Below, piece by piece: positions 1-5,073 of a stretch of DNA of 5,073 nt. Both the position numbers and the translations under genes were made by a program. Where the stretch lies: NCBI GenBank assembly GCA_015663225.1, contig DQSO01000157.1:1-5073 (forward strand), given 5' to 3'. How positions within the stretch are numbered: the stretch's first letter is position 1; every line of letters starts with the position of its first letter. Source of the DNA: Campylobacterales bacterium. Lineage in GTDB: Bacteria; Campylobacterota; Campylobacteria; Campylobacterales; QNZT01. The notes beneath the pieces were generated by a model. It had not been told where the DNA came from, did no database searches, and worked only from the letters and a program-made list of their open reading frames with translations.

Positions 1-1421
1 CAAGAACTTTTAATATAAAAATGAGTTCACAAGTTTCAACTTATGAGATACTTAATCAACTAAGTAGTGAGTGTGGTTATAGCATGATAGCACATGATAG
101 TGTCGCAAATGATAGACTTAATGAAAAATTATTTGGTATCAATATTCATAAAATGAAACTAAAAGATATATTTTCTTTATTGGTCTCTTCAAAGGGATTG
201 CAGTATAGCTATAGAAATAATATTTTAAAGATTAGTGGATTGATTACAAGAACATTTAAAATAGATTATGTAAATACTGAAAGAAGTGGCTCAAGTAATA
301 CTGATATATCTTTAAATGGTGATAGCAATCCTAGCACTGGTGGATCAGATGCAGCACAAGAGGGAGAAAGTAGTGATGGAGGAAGTCAAACCACAGGTGC
401 ATCAATAATATCAAGTGATAATTTTAGTTTTTGGTCAACAATACAAAAAGAGTTAGAGGCTGTAATAAACTCACCTCTTGATAAGTTTAAAACTCCAGCA
501 CCTATTATAAATAAAGAAGCAGGATTAGTTACAGTAAGTGGCACAGGTTCACAGATAAAAAGAGTAGCTGCATATTTGGATGAACTTATGGAAAGACTTC
601 ATCGTCAAGTTATGATAGATGTTAAAATACTATCAGTAAATCTTGATAATTCAAAAGCAACTGGTGTCGATTGGTCTCAACTATATAAGTTGCAAAATGT
701 TAAGGCTACTTATGAGTCAATTAAAAATAATGGAGCTAGTACGATTGATTCGGAAACGGAACAGATTACAGGGATTGATGGTTTGGGCAGATATGCAAAC
801 TATATGCGATTATCTGGATCAGTAACTATGAGTGATATATTAAATTTTTTAAATACTCAAGGTGATGTAAGTAGTGTATCTAATCCAAAAATAACTACTA
901 CGAATAATCAACCAGCGATATTTAGCTCTGGTGAGCAGTTATATTATAAGTTACAACAAACTGTTTCACAAGTTTCAACCGGTGGTAGTGCAACTGGAAC
1001 GGGAGATATTGTAAAAAGTGTATTTGCAGGAGTTTTACTTGATATTACACCTCAAATTACTGATAATAATGAGATAATATTAAAAATAAATCCTTCAATT
1101 AGTTCAGTAAAACAAGCTGTAGAGTTAAAAGATGGTATTAGAGTTATCCCACCCGATCTCTCTAAAAAACAGATGTCAGCTGTTGTAAAACTACAAAATG
1201 GACAGAAGATAATTCTTGGCGGGTTGATAAGTAGCAAAAAAGGTACAAGTGTTAAAAAAGTTCCGATTTTAGGAAACTTACCTATATTTGGAAATGCATT
1301 TAAACAAAATATTTCTACAGATATAAAAGAGGAGTTAGTAATAATTATTACACCATATATAGTTACTAATGGTATTAAAAGTGTTTCACTTAAGCAACTT
1401 GGCTATAGTGATTTTAACTAA
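1..1421 (+). CDS. mshL: Outer-membrane secretin, MshL/PilQ/GspD family (5' partial)
   Basis: Forms the multimeric outer-membrane channel of a type IV pilus or type II secretion machine. Counting the ATG at 21 as residue 1: residues 1-80 look like an STN (secretin/TonB short N-terminal) domain ending near TFKIDYV; 86-132 is a Gly/Ser/Thr/acidic linker; 134-195 is a periplasmic N-domain (SFW, then PAPIINKEAGLVTVSG); 196-448 is the secretin core, with VSNPKITTTNNQPAIFSSGE at 286-304, GVLLDITPQI at 337-346, and the signature VPILGNLPIFGNAF at 414-427 followed by TPYIV. Only 18 residues follow, so there is no long pilotin-binding S-domain. The frame is open to the left edge (bases 3-20 read RTFNIK), no ribosome binding site precedes the ATG at 21, and that ATG falls inside the STN domain. 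The true start, signal peptide and any lipobox therefore lie outside. The family is certain; the MshL subtype rests on the STN-linker-SFW layout and the neighbours. Confidence 0.93.
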   Translation, partial: RTFNIKMSSQVSTYEILNQLSSECGYSMIAHDSVANDRLNEKLFGINIHKMKLKDIFSLLVSSKGLQYSYRNNILKISGLITRTFKIDYVNTERSGSSNTDISLNGDSNPSTGGSDAAQEGESSDGGSQTTGASIISSDNFSFWSTIQKELEAVINSPLDKFKTPAPIINKEAGLVTVSGTGSQIKRVAAYLDELMERLHRQVMIDVKILSVNLDNSKATGVDWSQLYKLQNVKATYESIKNNGASTIDSETEQITGIDGLGRYANYMRLSGSVTMSDILNFLNTQGDVSSVSNPKITTTNNQPAIFSSGEQLYYKLQQTVSQVSTGGSATGTGDIVKSVFAGVLLDITPQITDNNEIILKINPSISSVKQAVELKDGIRVIPPDLSKKQMSAVVKLQNGQKIILGGLISSKKGTSVKKVPILGNLPIFGNAFKQNISTDIKEELVIIITPYIVTNGIKSVSLKQLGYSDFN

Positions 1422-1423
1422 GT

Positions 1424-1429
1424 AAAGGA
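1424..1429 (+). promoter_or_regulatory. Ribosome binding site for the small membrane protein
   Basis: AAAGGA lies in the 14-base gap after the secretin stop and ends 6 bases before the ATG at 1436. It is a good Shine-Dalgarno match at normal spacing, so it supports that start and translation independent of the secretin gene. The gap is too short to hold a separate promoter or terminator, so the two genes are probably co-transcribed. Confidence 0.75.
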
Positions 1430-1435
1430 AAATAA

Positions 1436-2092
1436 ATGAGCAGTAATAAAAAAACAATAGATAAGAATTTTTTAATACAATTTTCATCATTGTTAGTATT
1501 AATAGTTATTGCTCTAGTAATTTTGTATGATATTCCTAAAAATAAAAAGCCTTATAAGAGTAAATTTTTAATAAGTTTATATGAGATAGAAGGAGATATA
1601 GACAGTTTAAAAATCAGAAAAAGAGTAGAAAAAAGTGAAATTATTTTAGCTGAAAAAGAGATAGTAAAAAAACTAAAACTTATAAAAGTCGATATGCCTA
1701 AAAAACGAGATAAAATCAATAATAAGATACAACCAGCTTGTGAGAGTATTATTCATATAGAATCAGCGGTTACTAAAAAGAAAAATAGATTTGAAAATAG
1801 TAAAAAATCATATTTTACTAGATACAAAAAAAGATTTAATAAAACATATGATTATAAATTAGCTTTAAAATTATCTAAATTATATTTTTCAAAAAAAAGA
1901 TACAAACAATCACTAAAGTGGTCAATTATTGCAAATGAGCTTAATGATAGTGATGAAAACAGTTGGATTATGTTTGCTAAGTCGAAAGTAAAATTGGGTG
2001 ATAAGCTAAGTGCGAGAAGTGCTCTTGTAACTTATTACAAAGCATATAAGTCTAAAAAAGTAAAAGAGTTATTAAAAGGAATAAATTCGTGA
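1436..2092 (+). CDS. Basic single-pass membrane protein with TPR-like C-terminus (MshN/CtsX position)
   Basis: I do not recognise a specific family. The 218-residue protein has a short N-terminal tail, one strongly hydrophobic segment at about 12-31, a charged middle at about 35-125 likely to be helical, and a C-terminal region at about 138-205 that reads as two TPR-like helical hairpins (ALKLSKLYFSKKRYKQSLKW, then WIMFAKSKVKLGDKLSARSA). It is very basic: about 45 Lys and 8 Arg against about 22 Asp/Glu. The uncleaved hydrophobic segment makes it a probable inner-membrane anchor. It sits between secretin and ATPase, as MshN does in Vibrio msh loci and, as recalled, CtsX in Campylobacter cts loci, which suggests an assembly or bridging role. 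That is inference from position and shape. The start is supported by AAAGGA 6 bases upstream. Its stop overlaps the next start by 4 bases, so the two are likely translationally coupled. Confidence 0.82.
   Translation: MSSNKKTIDKNFLIQFSSLLVLIVIALVILYDIPKNKKPYKSKFLISLYEIEGDIDSLKIRKRVEKSEIILAEKEIVKKLKLIKVDMPKKRDKINNKIQPACESIIHIESAVTKKKNRFENSKKSYFTRYKKRFNKTYDYKLALKLSKLYFSKKRYKQSLKWSIIANELNDSDENSWIMFAKSKVKLGDKLSARSALVTYYKAYKSKKVKELLKGINS
2076..2080 (+). promoter_or_regulatory. Ribosome binding site deciding the GTG start of the ATPase
   Basis: AAGGA inside the end of the preceding gene ends 8 bases before the GTG at 2089. The first in-frame ATG is far inside the protein (Met240), which would remove the whole N-terminal domain, and an in-frame TAA at 2053 blocks extension upstream. 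The GTG is therefore the only sensible start. GTGA overlaps the upstream stop (2089-2092), typical of translational coupling. Confidence 0.75.
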
Positions 2093-3846
2093 AAGCAAAA
2101 GAGAGTTTAGGAATAGTAGATTTCTTACTAAACAATAGAGTTATTGATGAACAAAAATATAAACTACTGATTAAGCAATATGAAGAGAGTGATGATGATA
2201 TAGGCTCAATCTTAATAGATAATAAAATAGTTGATAGCAATACTTTAACTCTACTTCTAGTAGAAGCTATTAAAAATGGTGTAATAGTCTTAAAAAATAT
2301 ATATCAAGAGTTTTCTATTGATATAGATGATTTTTTACAACACTTAGGTTTAGCTTTAAATGTGGAATATATAGATCTATATAATATTGATGTAGATTAC
2401 TCAATAGCTACTAAACTTGGATACTCAAAGCTTGAAAAACTTGGTGTTTTACCATATAAAGAGGATGATCTAAATATCTATTTTGCAGTTAAAGACCCAT
2501 TTGATTTAAGTGCTCAAGACTCTTTAAATAGGTTTAGTAAAAACAAGTTGATAAAGGTTGTCTTAGCTAATCCAACTCAAATAGAAAAACATCTTCATAT
2601 TATTGAAAAGAGCGAGAGTGTTAAGGACCTGATTGCTGAAATAAGGGATGAAGTTAGAACTGGTGCTAGTGAAAATACAGGTGAGAGTTCTGGAATACTG
2701 AAACTTATTGAGTTGATTTTAAAAACAGCTATTATAAGCGGAGGTAGTGATATACATATTGAGCCTACAGAGACAAACTGTGTTGTTAGAAGTAGGGTAG
2801 ATGGGATGTTGCAAGAGATATTTGTTTTTGATAAAGATATATATCCACCACTAGGTTCAAGGATAAAACTTTTAGCAAACCTTGATATCGCCGAGAAAAG
2901 AAAACCTCAAGATGGAAGGTTCTCAGCAGTAGTTATGGATAGCAGTTATGATTTTAGGATGTCAACTCTTCCTATTATGACTGGTGAATCTATAGTTATG
3001 AGGATACTTGATAAATCAAAAGTTATGATTAAACTTGAAGGTTTAGGAATGCATCCAACAAATTATAAAAAATTTAGATCTGCGATGGATGCTCCTTATG
3101 GGATTATATTTGTAACTGGACCTACAGGAAGCGGTAAGACTACAACACTTTATGCTGCTATTAATGCTATTAAAAATGTTAAAACAAAGATTATTACTGT
3201 CGAAGATCCAGTAGAGTATCAGATGAACTTAATTCAACAGGTGCAAGTAAATATAAAGGCAGATCTTACTTTTGCCTCAGCTTTAAAATCAATTTTAAGA
3301 CAAGATCCTGATATTATCATGATTGGTGAAGTAAGAGATCGTGATACATTGAAGATTGCTGTTGAAGCATCATTGACTGGCCACTTAGTTTTTTCAACCT
3401 TGCATACAAATGATGCGGTTAGTGCTATTACAAGAATTGTTGATATGGGAATTGAACCATATCTTGTAAGTGGTGCTTTAGTTGCTATTCAAGCACAAAG
3501 ACTTATTCGTAAACTTTGTCATCATTGTAAGATAAAGACAACACTACCTGCTGACATGTTAAGTGATATTCAAGAGCATCTACCAAGTAGTGGAGAGTAT
3601 CAGTTTTATAAAGCTAAAGGTTGTGATAAATGTATGAATAGTGGATATGTAGGAAGAGAGTTGGTCTCTGAAGTTCTTGTTATTGATGATAATATTCAAA
3701 GTATGATAGCTCGTGGTGGTAGTAAAGAGGAAATTTTAAAGTATGCCTTGGAAAATGGATTTGTAAATATGTTTGCAGATACAATGAGTAGAGCTCTTAA
3801 AGGTATTACAACGATAGAAGAAGCATATAGGGTGGCAAAAGCATGA
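2089..3846 (+). CDS. gspE: GspE/PilB-family assembly ATPase (MshE-like), complete
   Basis: Cytoplasmic hexameric ATPase that powers pilus or pseudopilus assembly by turning the inner-membrane platform protein. Residues 1-65 hold two degenerate MshEN/GspE-type helical repeats. About 80-172 is the second N-terminal domain (LGLALNVEYIDL, VLPYKEDDLNIYFAVKDPFD), and about 175-200 is a linker. The catalytic half follows: GSDIHIEP at 218-225, Walker A GPTGSGKTT at 344-352, Asp box ITVEDPVEY at 369-377, Walker B with catalytic Glu414 (IIMIGEVRD), and His box TGHLVFSTLHTND at 430-442. Four cysteines (C477, C480, C512, C515) form the zinc-binding site typical of GspE/PilB and absent from PilT retraction ATPases. 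Length and motifs are normal and the catalytic set is intact. It lies between the small membrane protein and the GspF gene, overlapping each by 4 bases, as in msh and cts loci. The GTG start is explained under the ribosome site. Pilus versus secretion use cannot be told from sequence; mshE would be an equally fair symbol. Confidence 0.96.
   Translation: MKAKESLGIVDFLLNNRVIDEQKYKLLIKQYEESDDDIGSILIDNKIVDSNTLTLLLVEAIKNGVIVLKNIYQEFSIDIDDFLQHLGLALNVEYIDLYNIDVDYSIATKLGYSKLEKLGVLPYKEDDLNIYFAVKDPFDLSAQDSLNRFSKNKLIKVVLANPTQIEKHLHIIEKSESVKDLIAEIRDEVRTGASENTGESSGILKLIELILKTAIISGGSDIHIEPTETNCVVRSRVDGMLQEIFVFDKDIYPPLGSRIKLLANLDIAEKRKPQDGRFSAVVMDSSYDFRMSTLPIMTGESIVMRILDKSKVMIKLEGLGMHPTNYKKFRSAMDAPYGIIFVTGPTGSGKTTTLYAAINAIKNVKTKIITVEDPVEYQMNLIQQVQVNIKADLTFASALKSILRQDPDIIMIGEVRDRDTLKIAVEASLTGHLVFSTLHTNDAVSAITRIVDMGIEPYLVSGALVAIQAQRLIRKLCHHCKIKTTLPADMLSDIQEHLPSSGEYQFYKAKGCDKCMNSGYVGRELVSEVLVIDDNIQSMIARGGSKEEILKYALENGFVNMFADTMSRALKGITTIEEAYRVAKA
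3829..3835 (+). promoter_or_regulatory. Possible ribosome binding site for the GspF gene
   Basis: AGGGTGG within the last codons of the ATPase gene ends 7 bases before the ATG at 3843. It is a partial Shine-Dalgarno match. With the ATGA stop/start overlap (3843-3846), initiation may rely partly on re-initiation after the ATPase stop. Confidence 0.5.
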
Positions 3847-5073
3847 TTAGTTATTATGAAGTAAATTATTTTTTATCTGGTAAAAGAGATAAAAGTTTGA
3901 TAAAAGCAATCTCTAGAAGAGATGCTATGACACTAGCAAAAGCTAAATTTAGTGGAGCAACTATCTTAAAAATAAAAGAGGTTTCACCTCCTTTAGAAGT
4001 ACAAATAAATGATTTAAAAGAGAAATACTTTGGAAAAATTTCTCAAAAAAAGGTTGATGTAGAACAGTTAGTTTCAGCGATGAGACAACTAGCAGTTATG
4101 ACAAATGCAGGAATAAGTATACATGATAGTCTGAAAGAGGTTACAAATTCAACTGTTGATCCACAACTAAAAGAGATTTTTAAACAAGTTGATGAAGATT
4201 TAAACTCAGGTAAAAGTTTAACTGAAGCACTAACTGTTTATCAATATCAACTAGGTGATGTTACAATAGCTATGGTTGAACTAGGTGAGAATACTGGTAA
4301 TATAAGTGAGTCGCTAAGTAAGTTATCTGATATTTTAGAAGAGATGCTGGCAAATTCTAAAAAGTTAAAATCTGCTCTAAGATATCCTATGACTGTGATA
4401 GTCGCTATATCAATTGCATTTACTATTTTAATGGTATATGTTGTTCCAAAGTTTAAAGATATATTTGAAAAACTTGGTGCAGATTTACCGATGCCTACTA
4501 AAATACTTCTTGCATGCGAATCAGCTATTAATAATTATGGGTTATTTATATTAGCTGGTATTATTGGTATTGTGATGTATCATAAGTATATGTATAAAAA
4601 TAGTGATGAGTATAAAAGAAAAGCAGATGAATATTATCTAAAAATTTATCTTATAGGAAAGTTGATACATTTTGCATCTATGAGTAGATTTATGCTTATA
4701 TTTACAGAACTAGTTCGAGCTGGTATTCCAGTGGCTGAAGCTCTTGATACGGCAGTTCTTACTATTGAAAATGAACAGATAAAAGAGAAGTTAGCAGGAG
4801 TTAAACTTCAAATAGAGAGAGGTTCAAACTTGACTGATGCTTTTAAGGATACTGAACTTTTTGAGGGAATGTTGATACAGATGATAAAAGCAGGTGAGAG
4901 TGGTGGAGCACTTGATGCTATGCTTGAAAAAGTTAGTGATTATTATAAAGAGAGATTTAATAATATCATAGATAATTTATCTGCATATATTGAACCGATA
5001 CTTATAGGTTTTATCGCAGGTATGGTACTGATGTTAGCTATGGGTATATTTATGCCGATGTGGGATATGGCAG
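3843..5073 (+). CDS. gspF: GspF/PilC-family inner-membrane platform protein (MshG-like, 3' partial)
   Basis: Polytopic inner-membrane platform that couples the ATPase to pseudopilin assembly. Reading from the ATG at 3843 gives 410 codons with no stop before the edge. About 1-70 is the cytoplasmic N-terminal region (YEVNYFLSGKRDKSLIKAIS, with RRDAMTLAKAK after it). T2SSF domain 1 spans about 76-204, with LVSAMRQLAVMTNAGISI at 76-93 and the motif ELGENTGNISESL at 146-158. T2SSF domain 2 spans about 280-403, with FTELVRAGIPVAEAL at 287-301 and KAGESGGALDAML at 349-361. Membrane segments are at about 183-201, 232-248 and 383-405, the usual three. The final residues GIFMPMWDMA match the usual family end, so only a few residues are probably missing. 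The start overlaps the ATPase stop as ATGA, so it belongs to the same operon and is probably co-translated. Pseudopilin genes often follow such genes, but none is visible here. mshG or ctsF would be the equivalent names. Confidence 0.95.
   Translation, partial: MISYYEVNYFLSGKRDKSLIKAISRRDAMTLAKAKFSGATILKIKEVSPPLEVQINDLKEKYFGKISQKKVDVEQLVSAMRQLAVMTNAGISIHDSLKEVTNSTVDPQLKEIFKQVDEDLNSGKSLTEALTVYQYQLGDVTIAMVELGENTGNISESLSKLSDILEEMLANSKKLKSALRYPMTVIVAISIAFTILMVYVVPKFKDIFEKLGADLPMPTKILLACESAINNYGLFILAGIIGIVMYHKYMYKNSDEYKRKADEYYLKIYLIGKLIHFASMSRFMLIFTELVRAGIPVAEALDTAVLTIENEQIKEKLAGVKLQIERGSNLTDAFKDTELFEGMLIQMIKAGESGGALDAMLEKVSDYYKERFNNIIDNLSAYIEPILIGFIAGMVLMLAMGIFMPMWDMA

Noticed and set aside
11..20. 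TAATATAAAA resembles a -10 promoter box just before an ATG.
   Set aside because: It lies within the open secretin frame, has no matching -35 in the bases available, and such strings are common by chance in DNA this AT-rich.
643..825. A 60-codon plus-strand open frame.
   Set aside because: It lies wholly inside the secretin in another frame, has no recognisable motif, and overlaps conserved secretin core sequence.
26..979. A 15-base exact direct repeat, TTCACAAGTTTCAAC, at 26-40 and 965-979 within the secretin, considered as an uptake or recombination signal.
   Set aside because: Only two copies, both coding SQVST in frame, with no further copies noticed; most likely chance or shared Ser/Thr-rich coding.
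1052..1237. A 61-codon minus-strand open frame.
   Set aside because: It is antisense to the most conserved part of the secretin, with no recognisable domain; a shadow of the coding strand.
1422..1435. A possible terminator or internal promoter in the gap between the first two genes.
   Set aside because: The gap is 14 bases, has no inverted repeat, and is occupied by the ribosome binding site.
1891..1898. A run of eight A in the small membrane protein gene, considered as a phase-variation or slippage site.
   Set aside because: It encodes ordinary lysines (SKKR) in a lysine-rich protein of an AT-rich genome, the frame is intact, and phase-variable tracts are usually longer; single-sequence data cannot show variation.
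2052..2240. A 62-codon minus-strand open frame rich in Leu and Ser that looks like a small hydrophobic protein.
   Set aside because: Its hydrophobic composition is the reverse complement of a Lys/Asp/Glu-rich coding stretch, and it spans the junction of two well supported genes.

Overview
The window is one tightly packed, plus-strand stretch of a type II secretion / type IV pilus-like operon. It holds four genes: an outer-membrane secretin (cut by the left edge), a small basic single-pass membrane protein with TPR-like helices, a GspE/PilB-type assembly ATPase, and a GspF/PilC-type inner-membrane platform protein (cut by the right edge). Genes run almost wall to wall. The secretin and the small protein are separated by 14 bases, and the next two junctions are 4-base stop/start overlaps (GTGA and ATGA). 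No internal promoter, terminator, RNA gene, mobile element or CRISPR is visible, and no stretch over 300 bases lacks a gene.

The DNA is AT-rich (about 30% GC by eye), with heavy use of AGA, ATA and AAA codons and lysine/isoleucine/asparagine-rich proteins. With the gene order secretin, small membrane protein, ATPase, platform, this suggests a Campylobacterota (epsilonproteobacterial) genome such as a Sulfurimonas- or Arcobacter-like organism. This is inference from composition and synteny; there is no rRNA or other marker to confirm it.

Region by region: 1-1421 is the MshL-like secretin, whose frame is open to the left edge, so the ATG at 21 is internal and the signal peptide is missing. 1436-2092 is a 218-residue lysine-rich protein with one N-terminal membrane segment, at the position of MshN (Vibrio msh locus) or CtsX (Campylobacter cts locus). 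2089-3846 is a complete 585-residue ATPase starting at GTG, with all catalytic boxes and a tetracysteine zinc site. 3843-5073 is 410 codons of a GspF/PilC protein still open at the right edge and probably only a few residues short of complete.

The products would work as one machine: the cytoplasmic ATPase drives pseudopilin assembly through the GspF platform, the filament or cargo crosses the outer membrane through the secretin, and the small protein probably links or organises parts in the envelope. The pseudopilins, prepilin peptidase and alignment proteins are not in the window. The machine could serve an MSHA-type pilus, protein secretion or DNA uptake (as the Campylobacter Cts system does); the sequence alone does not decide. 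Nothing here is clearly a new system. The most notable points are the absence of an MshM/CtsP-type ATPase gene between secretin and small protein, the divergent small protein with ambiguous topology, and the degenerate c-di-GMP-type motif at the ATPase N-terminus.
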